DNA from: Zeimonas sp003577305
GTDB taxonomy: Bacteria; Pseudomonadota; Gammaproteobacteria; Burkholderiales; Burkholderiaceae_E
Reading direction: 5' to 3'
DNA: 64,000 nt
Assembly (NCBI GenBank): GCA_030263385.1
Contig: SZOX01000004.1
Span: forward strand, 62,001-126,000
Shown: positions 25,673-34,235 of the stretch, piece after piece
Numbering within the stretch: the stretch's first letter is position 1
How the letters are laid out: every line of letters starts with the position of its first letter
The notes under the pieces: generated by a model
Seen by the model: the letters and a program-made list of their open reading frames with translations, nothing else
What the model was told of the DNA's origin: nothing
Databases searched by the model: none
Translations under genes and position numbers: made by a program

Positions 25673-28603
25673 TCAGGCTTCGCCGCCCGGCCGGGTCTCC
25701 ACCTGCTGCAGCGGCTCGGACACCGGCGCTCGGCGCGGCCGACGCACCCGCGGTGCCCTGGGGGGCGGCACTTCGGCCACTTCCCGGGTTTCGGGGCGGG
25801 CGACCGTCTCCACCCATTGCAGGCCGGCACCGGCGAGCATCTGCTCGAGCTCGTCCTTCGGCAGTTCCACCGGCGCGATCGGCTGGGCCGCCTCGGGCGG
25901 CACCGCCACCGGCTGCGCCAGCCCGGCCTCCGCGATCTCCTGCTCGGGCGCTGTCGCCGCGGCCGGGGTCCCGGGTGGCTCGGCAGGTGCGGCGGCGGTG
26001 GCCGGCGGCTGCGGCGCCGCCAGCTCGGCCACGGGGGCCGCGAACGGCAACTCGGCCACGGGCGCAGCGAACGGCAGTCGCGGCTGCAATTCGACCGCAG
26101 ACGCGGCCTGGGCCTCACCCGGAACTTCCACCGGTTGCGCCGGCGCTTCGGCCGCCTCCGGGGCGGCGGACTGCACCGGCTCGCCGGCGACGTCCCCGGC
26201 GGTCTCCGTGCCAGCGGCCGCGGTTGCTTCGCGTTCGCCTGTGCGCTCGCTGCTGCGACGGCCGCGACGACGCCTGCCGCGCCCGCGGCGCGCCTCGTCG
26301 GCCGCCGCCGCTTCACCGACCTGTGCCTGCGCCTCGACCCCGATCGGCAGGCCCTGCGGCGACGCAGCGGCTTCCAGGCCTTCGATGGCTGCGGCGCTCG
26401 CGGCTGCACCGGCACCGGCACCCGTCAGCGGTTCACGCTCGGCGGGCGTGGCCGCGACCTCGGGGCGCGCCTCGGGCCGTTGACGATCGCGTCCGCCACG
26501 GCGTTCGCCACGTTCACCACGCTCGGTGCGTTCGCCGCGCTCGGTGCGCTCGGTGCGCGGCGCCTCGTCGGGTTGCCGAGCCTGTGCCTCGCGCTCGGGC
26601 CGGCGCTCGCGGCGGTCACGCGCTTCGCGCGGCTCGCGCCGCTCCTGGCTGCGACGCGCGCCGCGGCCTTCGGCTTCGCCGCCCGCTGCGCGTTCGCCGC
26701 GGCCCTCGCGGCTCGTGCGCTCCTCGCGGCCTTCGGTGCGGCGCTCGCGTGCGCCGGTGCGTTCGCGACCTTCGCGCGGCGGGCGCGCTCGTCGCGCGGC
26801 TTCGCCGGTGTCGGCCACCGGAGCAGCCTCGGCGGCGGCGGACGGCATTGCGCTCGCCTCGTTCGCCGGCTTGCGCCGGAACCAGTTCAGGATGCGCCCG
26901 AGCAGCCCGTCGTCGCCGGCGGGAGCAGCGGCCACCACCGCGGTGCGCGCGACCGGATGCACTCCGGCGGCGACAGCGGCTGCCGGAACCGGCGGCGGCT
27001 GTTGCGGGGTGATGCCCTTGACCACTGCCTCCTGGCGGGGCCTGGCGGCTTCGAGCTTGCTCTCCAGGTAGGAGTTGTCCTCGGCCGGTGCCTCGGCCAG
27101 CGTGTGGCTCGCGCGGTAGCTGGACAGGCGTTCGTCGTCGTGGCGCAGCCGCTCGGCCTTGTAGTGCGGCGTCTCGAGATGGGTATTCGGGATCAGCACG
27201 ATCTCGACTTTCAGCCGCGCCTCGAGCTTGTTCAGTTCGCTGCGCTTCTCGTTCAGCAGGTAGGTGGCGACGTCCACCGGCACCTGTGCGTAGACCGCGG
27301 CGGTGTTCTCCTTCATCGCCTCTTCCTGGAGCACGCGCAGGATGTGCAGCGCCGAGGACTCGGTGTCGCGGATCACGCCGGTGCCGTTGCAGCGCGGGCA
27401 GGTGATGTGCGAGCCCTCGGCCAGCGCCGGACGCAACCGCTGGCGCGAGAGTTCCATCAGCCCGAAACGCGAGATCTTGCCCGTCTGGACACGGGCGCGG
27501 TCGTAGTGCAGTGCGTCTTTCAGGCGCTGTTCGACTTCGCGCTGGTTCTTCGCGCTCTCCATGTCGATGAAGTCGATGACGATCAGTCCGCCCAGGTCGC
27601 GCAGCCGCATCTGGCGTGCCGCCTCGTCAGCGGCCTCGAGGTTCGTGCGCAGCGCGGTCTCCTCGATGTCGGAGCCCTTGGTGGCGCGCGCCGAGTTCAC
27701 GTCGATCGCCACCAGCGCCTCGGTGTGGTCGATGACCACCGCGCCGCCCGAAGGCAGCGGCACGATCCGCGAATAGGCGGTCTCGATCTGGTGCTCGATC
27801 TGGAACCGCGAGAACAGCGGCGTGTCGTCGCGATAGCGCTTGACCTGGTTCACCTTGTCCGGCATCACGTGCGCCATGAACTGGCGCGCCTGCTCGTAGA
27901 TCTCGTCGGTGTCGATCAGGATCTCGCCGATGTCGGCGGTGAAGTAGTCGCGAATCGCGCGGATCACCAGGCTCGATTCCTGGTAGATCAGGAAGGGGCC
28001 GGGCGCCGAGCCCGCCGCTGCCTCGATCGCCTTCCACAGCTGCAGCAGGTAGTTCAGGTCCCACTGCAGCTCCTCGGCCGCCCGGCCGATGCCGGCAGTG
28101 CGCGCGATCAGGCTCATGCCCGAGGGGTACTCGAGCTTGTCCATCGCCTCGCGCAACTCCTGCCGGTCTTCGCCCTCGATGCGGCGCGAAACGCCGCCGC
28201 CGCGCGGGTTGTTCGGCATCAGTACCAGGTAGCGGCCGGCCAGTGAAATGAAGGTGGTGAGCGCCGCGCCCTTGTTGCCGCGCTCCTCCTTGTCGACCTG
28301 GACGATCACTTCCTGGCCCTCGCCGATCGCGTCCTGGATGCGTGCGCGCGAGGCGTCGACGCCGGCCTTGAAGTAGGCTTTGGAGATCTCCTTGAACGGC
28401 AGGAAGCCGTGGCGTTCTTCGCCGTAGTTGACGAAACAGGCTTCGAGGCTGGGCTCGACGCGCGTGATGACGCCCTTGTAGATGTTGCTCTTGCGGGACT
28501 CGCGCCCCGCCGATTCGATGTCGATGTCGATCAGCTTCTGGCCATCGACGATTGCCACGCGCAGCTCTTCGGCATGCGTGGCGTTGAACAGCATTCGCTT
28601 CAT
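25673..28603 (-). CDS. rne: Ribonuclease E
   Basis: Main mRNA-decay and rRNA-processing endonuclease (976 aa). The N-terminal catalytic half shows the S1 domain (FVNYGEERHGFLPFKEI), the 5' sensor region, the DNase I-like part with metal ligands in VAIDVNSARATKG and VIDFIDMES, and the zinc link CPRCNGTG. After about residue 500 the protein is low-complexity: an Arg/Glu-rich RNA-binding stretch (about 590-720) with RGERTERGE-type repeats, then an Ala/Pro-rich tail with an exact 9-residue duplication (LPFAAPVAE twice). It ends with a conserved-looking segment, LPKDELEQMLAGAGLQWVET. This tail is the likely degradosome scaffold. The ATG at 28603 gives the standard MKRMLFNATH start. Confidence 0.94.
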   Translation of the reverse strand: MKRMLFNATHAEELRVAIVDGQKLIDIDIESAGRESRKSNIYKGVITRVEPSLEACFVNYGEERHGFLPFKEISKAYFKAGVDASRARIQDAIGEGQEVIVQVDKEERGNKGAALTTFISLAGRYLVLMPNNPRGGGVSRRIEGEDRQELREAMDKLEYPSGMSLIARTAGIGRAAEELQWDLNYLLQLWKAIEAAAGSAPGPFLIYQESSLVIRAIRDYFTADIGEILIDTDEIYEQARQFMAHVMPDKVNQVKRYRDDTPLFSRFQIEHQIETAYSRIVPLPSGGAVVIDHTEALVAIDVNSARATKGSDIEETALRTNLEAADEAARQMRLRDLGGLIVIDFIDMESAKNQREVEQRLKDALHYDRARVQTGKISRFGLMELSRQRLRPALAEGSHITCPRCNGTGVIRDTESSALHILRVLQEEAMKENTAAVYAQVPVDVATYLLNEKRSELNKLEARLKVEIVLIPNTHLETPHYKAERLRHDDERLSSYRASHTLAEAPAEDNSYLESKLEAARPRQEAVVKGITPQQPPPVPAAAVAAGVHPVARTAVVAAAPAGDDGLLGRILNWFRRKPANEASAMPSAAAEAAPVADTGEAARRARPPREGRERTGARERRTEGREERTSREGRGERAAGGEAEGRGARRSQERREPREARDRRERRPEREAQARQPDEAPRTERTERGERTERGERGERRGGRDRQRPEARPEVAATPAEREPLTGAGAGAAASAAAIEGLEAAASPQGLPIGVEAQAQVGEAAAADEARRGRGRRRRGRRSSERTGEREATAAAGTETAGDVAGEPVQSAAPEAAEAPAQPVEVPGEAQAASAVELQPRLPFAAPVAELPFAAPVAELAAPQPPATAAAPAEPPGTPAAATAPEQEIAEAGLAQPVAVPPEAAQPIAPVELPKDELEQMLAGAGLQWVETVARPETREVAEVPPPRAPRVRRPRRAPVSEPLQQVETRPGGEA
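26027..26080 (-). repeat. Tandem duplication in the RNase E tail
   Basis: Within rne a 27-base unit encoding LPFAAPVAE is present twice in a row, with a few synonymous changes between copies. It lies in the Ala/Pro-rich scaffold region and could mark slippage or a repeated partner-binding motif. Confidence 0.7.
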
Positions 28604-29117
28604 GCAAATGACTCCGTTGCGCGCCCGGAGCGTGGCGGCGCGCGTCGGCCAGCGGGCCGATGCGAACGCAAGCGGAAGGAACGCGGCGCGGCGGGCGGCG
28701 CTATGCGCGGGCGACCCGCCCAGGCGAGCGGGCGCGCGTCGAGGGCGGGCATCGCCCGGCCGAATCGACGACAGCGTTCGCAGACATGGCGTTCGGGGAT
28801 CGCACTGGCTTGGCCGGCCGCCCTCGGGCCGCCGGCTCGCATTCATTCCGGAAAATTCCGCATCGATCCGCGTTCCCCGGCCCGGGGAACCGCGGTTGAA
28901 GTGTCTTTCCTGTCGTGCAGGCGATCGGCTTCGATCCGCCTTCGGCGGAACCGGCCCGGTACAATCGGTTCTCGTGATACGGGATTCCGCGATTCGATGC
29001 GCGGAACTTCCGGTTCGACGCGCTTCGCCGGGGCATCCTCGGACGCGAGCCGGCTGCCAACCGGGGCAGCCGATCCGGTCGGGCCGGGATCGCACACAAC
29101 GTACGAAGTATAGCAAC
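28604..29117. promoter_or_regulatory. rne-rluC intergenic region with long rne leader
   Basis: A 514-base gap between divergent genes with no open frame of its own. It holds the presumed long untranslated leader of rne. In E. coli the rne leader (about 360 bases) mediates feedback control by RNase E, and a similar role is inferred here. One clear hairpin has 8-bp arms at 29051-29058 and 29065-29072. For rluC, TACAAT at 28960-28965 (plus strand) is a possible -10 box, but no good -35 box is visible at the right distance. Confidence 0.55.
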
Positions 29118-29136
29118 GTGAGCGCTCTGCGCACAA
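29107..29136 (-). promoter_or_regulatory. Candidate sigma70 promoter of rne
   Basis: Read on the minus strand: TTGTGC (29136-29131), an 18-base spacer, then TATACT (29112-29107). Transcription would begin near 29100 and give a leader of about 495 bases before the rne ATG at 28603. The promoter covers the rluC start codon at 29118, so the two divergent transcripts would overlap. Confidence 0.6.
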
Positions 29137-30200
29137 AGCTCCGACCTGCGGTCGCTGCGGAGGAGGTGCGGCACCTGCCGATCGGCGAAGACGACGCCGG
29201 CCAGCGCCTCGACAATTTCCTGGTGCGGCTGTGCCGCGGCGTGCCCAAGAGCCACCTCTACCGGTTGATCCGCAGCGGGCAGCTGCGCGTGAACGGCCGG
29301 CGCCAGGGCGCCGATTACCGGCTCCAGGCGGGCGACTCGGTGCGCCTGCCGCCGATCCGGCTGGCGGCCGAAGCGCTGCCGTCGGGGCGCGAACCCGGCG
29401 CCGCCGCCCGGGAGCGGGTGCGGCGCACCCGGGCGGATCTGGCCCGGCGCCTGCCGGTGCTGCACGAAGACGAATCGCTGCTGGCGATCGACAAGCCCGC
29501 CTCGGTCGCGGTGCACGGCGGCAGCGGCGTCTCGAGCGGGGTGATCGAGCAGTTGCGGGCGGCGCGGCCGCAGGCGCGTTTCCTCGAACTGGTGCACAGG
29601 CTCGATCGGGAGACCTCCGGGGTACTGCTGCTCGCGCTGCGCCGGGCTGCGCTGGTGGCCCTGCACGCCCAGTTGCGCGAGCGCGGCGCCGACAAGCGCT
29701 ATCTCGCGATCGTCACGGGCCGCTGGCCGCTGCGCACGCGCACGCTGGCCTTTGCGCTTCACCGCCACGAGGCGCCCGACGGTGATCGGCGCGTCTCGGT
29801 GCAGGCCGGCGGACAGGAGGCAGTGACGCGGGTGAGCGGCCTGCTTCGGTTCGAGTTGCCGCCGCTGGGCGAATTCTCGCTCGTCGAGGCGCGGCTCGAG
29901 ACCGGACGCACGCACCAGATCCGCGTGCACCTGGCCCACGCAGGCTGCCCGATCGTCGGCGACCCGAAGTACGGCCGCTTCGAGCTGAACCGCGAGATGG
30001 CGCGCCGCGGCTTCCGGCGCATGTACCTTCACGCGCACTCGATCCGGTTTCGCCATCCGGACACGGGACGCCCGATGCTGATCGAGGCGCCGATGCCCGA
30101 CGAATTCGCCGCGCTGCTGCGCGTCGCCGGCAGCGCCTGGACGCCGGCATCGCGGCGCGGCCCCGATCGGACAGTGCCCTCGGGCGGGGAGCACGGATGA
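29118..30200 (+). CDS. rluC: 23S rRNA pseudouridine synthase RluC
   Basis: Pseudouridine synthase of the RluA family (360 aa). An S4 RNA-binding domain covers about residues 25-85 (QRLDNFLVRLCRGVPKSHLY). The catalytic motif is LVHRLDRETSGVLLLAL, with the active aspartate in HRLDRETSG, and the C-terminal ETGRTHQIRVHLAHAGCPI box is present. By family and by its place divergent from rne, it should modify 23S rRNA at positions 955, 2504 and 2580 (E. coli numbering). The start is GTG at 29118; the long upstream extension is spurious. Confidence 0.92.
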   Translation: MSALRTKLRPAVAAEEVRHLPIGEDDAGQRLDNFLVRLCRGVPKSHLYRLIRSGQLRVNGRRQGADYRLQAGDSVRLPPIRLAAEALPSGREPGAAARERVRRTRADLARRLPVLHEDESLLAIDKPASVAVHGGSGVSSGVIEQLRAARPQARFLELVHRLDRETSGVLLLALRRAALVALHAQLRERGADKRYLAIVTGRWPLRTRTLAFALHRHEAPDGDRRVSVQAGGQEAVTRVSGLLRFELPPLGEFSLVEARLETGRTHQIRVHLAHAGCPIVGDPKYGRFELNREMARRGFRRMYLHAHSIRFRHPDTGRPMLIEAPMPDEFAALLRVAGSAWTPASRRGPDRTVPSGGEHG

Positions 30201-30853
30201 GGCAGCGCTTTCGGCTGGTGGTTTTCGACTGGGACGGCACGCTGATCGATTCGACCGCGGCCATCGTCCATGCGATCCGCGCTTCGGCGGCCGACCTCGG
30301 CCTGCCGATGCCGACGCGCGAGCAGGCTGCGCACGTGATCGGCCTGGGGCTGTTCGAGGCGATCCGCGCCGCGGTGCCGATGATCGACCGGGCGCTGATG
30401 CCCGCCTACATCGAGCGCTACCGCCATCACTACCTGCGCCGCGACGCCGATCTCGTGCCGTTCGACGGCGTGCCGCAACTGCTCGGCGAACTGGCCGACA
30501 ACGGCGCCTGGCTGGCGGTGGCCACCGGCAAGTCGCGGATGGGGCTGAACCGTGCGCTCGACCAGATGGGCTGGACCGGCCGCTTCCTCACTACGCGCTG
30601 CGCCGACGAGGGCGCACCGAAGCCCGACCCCTGGATGCTGCGCGACATCGGCGACGAACTCGGGATCGCGGCGTCCGAGATGGTGATGGTCGGCGACACC
30701 ACGCACGACCTCGGGATGGCGCGTGCGGCGGGCGCGGCCGCGATCGCAGTCGCCTACGGCGCGCATCCGCGCGCAGCGCTGGAAACCGAACCCGCATTGA
30801 CGATCGTCGACACGGTGTCGGAGTTGCGCGAGACGCTGCTGGCGAGGGTGTGA
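30197..30853 (+). CDS. HAD-superfamily phosphatase (Gph-like)
   Basis: A 218-residue HAD-IA hydrolase. Motif I is VFDWDGTLIDS with the nucleophilic aspartate at residue 10, motif II is VATGKSR, and motifs III/IV are KPDPWML and MVGDTTHDLGMARAAGAA. It resembles phosphoglycolate phosphatase, but the substrate cannot be fixed from sequence. Its start overlaps the rluC stop by 4 bases (ATGA), so the genes are co-transcribed. Confidence 0.88.
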   Translation: MRQRFRLVVFDWDGTLIDSTAAIVHAIRASAADLGLPMPTREQAAHVIGLGLFEAIRAAVPMIDRALMPAYIERYRHHYLRRDADLVPFDGVPQLLGELADNGAWLAVATGKSRMGLNRALDQMGWTGRFLTTRCADEGAPKPDPWMLRDIGDELGIAASEMVMVGDTTHDLGMARAAGAAAIAVAYGAHPRAALETEPALTIVDTVSELRETLLARV

Positions 30854-30992
30854 GGAAGGGAAGAGGAAGGGGCGGGCCTATACTCGGGTTGCGCGCCTGG
30901 CCTGTGCGGCGAAGAGCCTGATGGACGCGTGACGGGCGCGCGAGGGTCGCCGCCGGGCCCCACGCCTGGCCGATGAATTCCGGGACACTGCC

Positions 30993-31976
30993 ATGACCGA
31001 AGAAGATGTTCCGGCCGGCGGCAAGCCGCCGGCCGCAGGCTGGGAGCGCGACGTGCTCGAGAAGCTGGTGCTCGGCACGCTGCAGGAGAGGCGACGCGCA
31101 CGCCGCTGGGGCATCTTCTTCAAGCTGCTCGCCTTCGCCTGGCTCGTCGCGGCGCTGCTGCTGGCCGGCGGCTGGCTCGGACGCGAGACGAGCGTGAGCG
31201 CCAGCCGGCACACCGCACTGGTGGAACTCAGGGGCGTGATCGCCGCCGGCAGCGAGGCCGCCGCCGAGGACATCGTCAGCTCGCTGCGCGCCGCATTCGA
31301 CGACTCCAGGACCGCCGGGGTCGTGCTGCGGATCAACAGTCCGGGCGGCAGCCCGGTGCAGGCGGGCATCATTCACGACGAAATCCGGCGGCTGCGCGCG
31401 CTGCACCCGCGCACGCCGCTCTACGCGGTGGTCGAGGAGGTCTGCGCTTCCGGAGGGTATTACGTCGCGGCGGCGGCCGATCGCATCTACGTCGACAAGG
31501 CGAGCCTGGTCGGCTCGATCGGCGTGCTGATGGAGGGCTTCGGCTTCGTCGGCGCAATGGAGAAGCTCGGCATCGAGCGTCGACTGCTCACTGCGGGCAG
31601 CAACAAGGGCTTTCTCGACAGCTTCTCGCCGCTGCCGGAGGACCAGCGCCAGCACGCGCAGGCGATGCTCGACGAAATCCACAAGCAGTTCATCGAGGTG
31701 GTGCGTACCGGTCGCGGCGAGCGGCTGAAGGATTCCCCCGAGCTGTTCTCGGGCCTGGTCTGGACCGGCGCACGCAGCGTCGAGATGGGCCTGGCCGACG
31801 CGCTGGGAAGCGTCGATTCGGTTGCGCGCGACGTGGTCAAGGCCGCCGAGGTCGTCGACTTCTCCACCCGCAAGAACCTCGCGGAGCGCCTGGCGCGCCG
31901 CTTCGGCGCCGCGGCCGGCGAGACGATGGCGGCAGTGCTGGGCGCGGCAGCGCAGGCAACGCTCATCGCCCGGTGA
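30993..31976 (+). CDS. sppA: Signal peptide peptidase SppA-type S49 protease
   Basis: Membrane-anchored serine protease that degrades cleaved signal peptides (327 aa, single-domain form as in Gram-positive and betaproteobacterial SppA, half the length of E. coli SppA). One membrane helix lies at about residues 37-60 (FKLLAFAWLVAALLLAGGWL). The catalytic serine is in EVCASGGYYVAAAAD and the lysine in VDKASLVGSIGVL. The 139-base gap from the phosphatase gene contains TATACT at 30879-30884, a possible -10 box without a good -35. It is convergent with, and overlaps by 14 bases, the next gene. Confidence 0.9.
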   Translation: MTEEDVPAGGKPPAAGWERDVLEKLVLGTLQERRRARRWGIFFKLLAFAWLVAALLLAGGWLGRETSVSASRHTALVELRGVIAAGSEAAAEDIVSSLRAAFDDSRTAGVVLRINSPGGSPVQAGIIHDEIRRLRALHPRTPLYAVVEEVCASGGYYVAAAADRIYVDKASLVGSIGVLMEGFGFVGAMEKLGIERRLLTAGSNKGFLDSFSPLPEDQRQHAQAMLDEIHKQFIEVVRTGRGERLKDSPELFSGLVWTGARSVEMGLADALGSVDSVARDVVKAAEVVDFSTRKNLAERLARRFGAAAGETMAAVLGAAAQATLIAR

Positions 31977-32745
31977 CGCGGCGCCGGGCGCCGCGTGCGG
32001 GCGAGGCGGCGCTGCGCTGCGCGGGCCGCGCGGCCTCGGCCTGAAAGCCGAAGACAGCTGGCGTCTTCGGCAATTCGCGTGCGGCGCCGCGCCAGCCGGC
32101 CACCGTGTCGACGACGATGCGCTGCGCGGGAAGGCTCAGGGCGCTCGCCACCATCAGCCGCGTCGAGGGTGCGAGCGCCTGCAGTGCCGCGTCGAGCAGC
32201 GCCTGGTTGCGGTACGGCGTCTCGATCAGCAGGATGGTCTCGTCCTCGCGCGCCGAGCGGCGCTCGAGTTCGCGCAGTCGTTCGAGCCGCGGTGCCGCTT
32301 GCGCCGGCACGTAGCCGGCGAATGCGAAGCGCTGGCCGTTCAGTCCCGAGCCCATCAGCGCGAGCAGAAGCGAACTCGGCCCGATCAGCGGGCGCACCTC
32401 GATTCCGGCCGCGTGGGCGGCGGCCACCAGTGCCGCGCCCGGGTCGGCGACCGCCGGAACCCCCGCCTCCGACAGCAGGCCGCAGTCGCGTCCGGCCAGG
32501 ATCGGCGCGAGCAGCAGCGGGATCTCGCGCGCGGGCGTGTGCTCGTTCAGTTCGCGCAGTTCCAGCGCCTGCAGCGGCGCACGGGTGCCCGCCGACTTGA
32601 GGAACGCACGCGCGCTGCGGGCGCTCTCCACCACGAAGTAATCGAGCGGCTCGACCGCGGCCAGCGTGTCGGCCGGCAGCACGCGCTGCGGGTCGCTGCC
32701 GGCGCCCAGCGGCGTCGGGATCAGCCAGAGTCGGCCTGGCGGCAT
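31963..32745 (-). CDS. SAM-dependent methyltransferase, RsmI/tetrapyrrole methylase family
   Basis: A 260-residue protein of the tetrapyrrole methylase superfamily, similar to RsmI, which methylates 16S rRNA C1402. Visible are RLWLIPTPLGAG near the N-terminus, YFVVESARSARAFLK, LSEAGVPAVADPGAALV, and LIGPSSLLLALMGSGLNGQRFAFAGYVP. The standard RsmI N-terminus (VVPTPIGNLGD) is altered, and many betaproteobacteria carry this paralogue in addition to a true rsmI. A basic Arg/Ala tail ends the protein. Minus strand, 17 bases after maf. Confidence 0.8.
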   Translation of the reverse strand: MPPGRLWLIPTPLGAGSDPQRVLPADTLAAVEPLDYFVVESARSARAFLKSAGTRAPLQALELRELNEHTPAREIPLLLAPILAGRDCGLLSEAGVPAVADPGAALVAAAHAAGIEVRPLIGPSSLLLALMGSGLNGQRFAFAGYVPAQAAPRLERLRELERRSAREDETILLIETPYRNQALLDAALQALAPSTRLMVASALSLPAQRIVVDTVAGWRGAARELPKTPAVFGFQAEAARPAQRSAASPARGARRRVTGR

Positions 32746-32762
32746 CGCGGCGCAGGAGCCGC

Positions 32763-33362
32763 TCAGCCGCCCAGCGGCGACCGGCCCGCCTGGCGCAGCA
32801 TGCGGGTGAGCGCGATCAGCGGCAGGCCGATCAGCGCAGTCGGATCGTCGCCCTCGACGGCTTCGAGCAGCGCAATTCCCAATCCCTCGACCCGCGCCGC
32901 GCCGGCGCAGTCCCAGGGCTGCTCGAGCTGCAGATAGCGCTCGATCTCGGCGTCTTCGAGACGGCGAAAACGCACCCGGGTGCGCACGCTGGCGTGCTGC
33001 TCGAAACCGTCGGACGCGCGCGCGACGCACAGCGCGGTGTGAAAGTCCATCGTGCGGCCCGAGGCCGCGCGCAACTGCTCGCGGGCCCGCTCGTGGCCAC
33101 CCGGCTTGCCGATCGCGTTCGCGCCATCCAGCGTGGCTGCCTGGTCCGAGCCGATGACCAGCGCCTGCGGATGCCGGCGCGAGACTGCGCGGGCCTTGTC
33201 GGCGGCGAGCCGCAGCGCGAGCGCCTCGGGCGGTTCGCCGGGTCGTGGCGACTCGTCGACCAGCGGAGCCTCTACCGCGAACGGCAAGCCCAGCCGCGAC
33301 AGCAATTCGCGCCGGTAGCGCGAGGTCGAGGCGAGGATCAGCGAAGCGGCGGCGGTCGGCAC
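32763..33362 (-). CDS. Maf-like nucleotide pyrophosphatase (YceF type)
   Basis: A 199-residue Maf-family enzyme that hydrolyses non-canonical or modified nucleoside triphosphates; the YceF subgroup acts on m7GTP. Motifs are LILASTSRYRRELLSRLGL, VDESPRPGEPPEAL, VIGSDQAATLDG with the catalytic aspartate, and KPGGHERAREQL. The chosen start is GTG at 33362, directly before the conserved ILASTS strand. It is divergent from yceD (105-base gap), the same order as in many proteobacteria where maf, yceD, rpmF and plsX are neighbours. Confidence 0.87.
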   Translation of the reverse strand: MPTAAASLILASTSRYRRELLSRLGLPFAVEAPLVDESPRPGEPPEALALRLAADKARAVSRRHPQALVIGSDQAATLDGANAIGKPGGHERAREQLRAASGRTMDFHTALCVARASDGFEQHASVRTRVRFRRLEDAEIERYLQLEQPWDCAGAARVEGLGIALLEAVEGDDPTALIGLPLIALTRMLRQAGRSPLGG

Positions 33363-33467
33363 GCGGTGTCCGGAAGATGCGGTGGCAAGGATGTCCGGCG
33401 CGCAGCGCGCCGGCCGGGCGCCGCGGTGACGCTGCCGGGGCCCGGCCGCTATGATACGGCTCCAGTC

Positions 33468-34007
33468 ATGCAGCAGACGATCGACACTTCCGGACTCGCG
33501 CGTACCGGCACCGAACTGGTGGGCGAGTATCCGCTCGCGCAGATGCAGCGGCTGGGCTCGCTGCTGGCCGACAGCGAGGGGGCGCTCGCCTGGCGCCTGC
33601 GCGGCTGGCGCGAGCGCGGAGTCGACGGAGCCGGGAACGATTTCATGGCGCTGTCGATCGACGCGACCGTGCGGATGGCCTGCGTCCGGTGCAACCAGCC
33701 GGTGGCCGTCGAGCTCTCGGCCGAACGCGCGTATCGGCTGGTGGGCAGCGAAGCCGAGGCCGAGCGGCTCGACCTGGACGATCACCAGTTCGACGTGCTG
33801 GCAGGCAGCCGGCGCTTCGACCTGGCCGCGCTCGTCGAGGACGAGGCGATCATGGCCTTGCCGCCGATGCCGCGGCACGAGCGTTGCGAGCTGCCGATCG
33901 CCGCAACGGCGGCCGGCGCGGCCGCGCAAGCGCAGCGCGAGCGGCCGTTTGCCGCCCTAGAGCGCCTGAAGAATAGCGCGCAAAATACTGATATAATTGA
34001 AGATTGA
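33468..34007 (+). CDS. yceD: YceD/DUF177 family protein, 23S rRNA accumulation protein
   Basis: A 179-residue DUF177 protein. In E. coli YceD is needed for 23S rRNA accumulation and is co-transcribed with rpmF. The family pattern is visible: MACVRCNQPVAVEL (CxxC-type region near residue 70), the acidic DLDDHQFDVL, then DLAALVEDEAIMALPPMPRHERC. Upstream, TATGAT at 33450-33455 with GTGACG 18 bases before it may be its promoter. The last bases of the gene hold a promoter for rpmF. Confidence 0.88.
   Translation: MQQTIDTSGLARTGTELVGEYPLAQMQRLGSLLADSEGALAWRLRGWRERGVDGAGNDFMALSIDATVRMACVRCNQPVAVELSAERAYRLVGSEAEAERLDLDDHQFDVLAGSRRFDLAALVEDEAIMALPPMPRHERCELPIAATAAGAAAQAQRERPFAALERLKNSAQNTDIIED
33989..33997 (+). 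promoter_or_regulatory. Extended -10 promoter for rpmF-plsX
   Basis: TGATATAAT, a perfect extended -10 element (TGnTATAAT), inside the last codons of yceD and about 30 bases before the rpmF ATG. No strong -35 box is needed for this promoter type. It stands out in an otherwise GC-rich sequence and would give independent expression of L32 and the fatty-acid genes. Confidence 0.6.
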
Positions 34008-34025
34008 CTTTCGGAGAGCCGCAAC

Positions 34026-34208
34026 ATGGCCGTCCAGCAAAACAAGAAGTCGCCCTCCAGGCGCGGCATGCACCGCGCGCACGACTTCCTCGCCAACCCG
34101 CCGCTCGCGGTCGAGCCGACCACCGGCGAGGTGCACCTGCGCCACCACGTCAGCCCGAACGGCTTCTACCGGGGCAGGAAGGTCGTCAAGACCAAAGCCG
34201 ACGAGTAA
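34026..34208 (+). CDS. rpmF: 50S ribosomal protein L32
   Basis: A 60-residue basic ribosomal protein. The typical start MAVQQNKKSPSRRGMHRAHD is followed by PTTGEVHLRHHVSPNGFYRG. It lacks the zinc-binding cysteines found in some L32 proteins, as is normal for beta- and gammaproteobacterial forms. A good ribosome-binding site (GGAGAG) lies about 9 bases upstream. It is followed after 27 bases by plsX, the conserved rpmF-plsX-fab order. Confidence 0.96.
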   Translation: MAVQQNKKSPSRRGMHRAHDFLANPPLAVEPTTGEVHLRHHVSPNGFYRGRKVVKTKADE

Positions 34209-34235
34209 ACTCGCGCCTCGTTCACGAGCGCGCGC

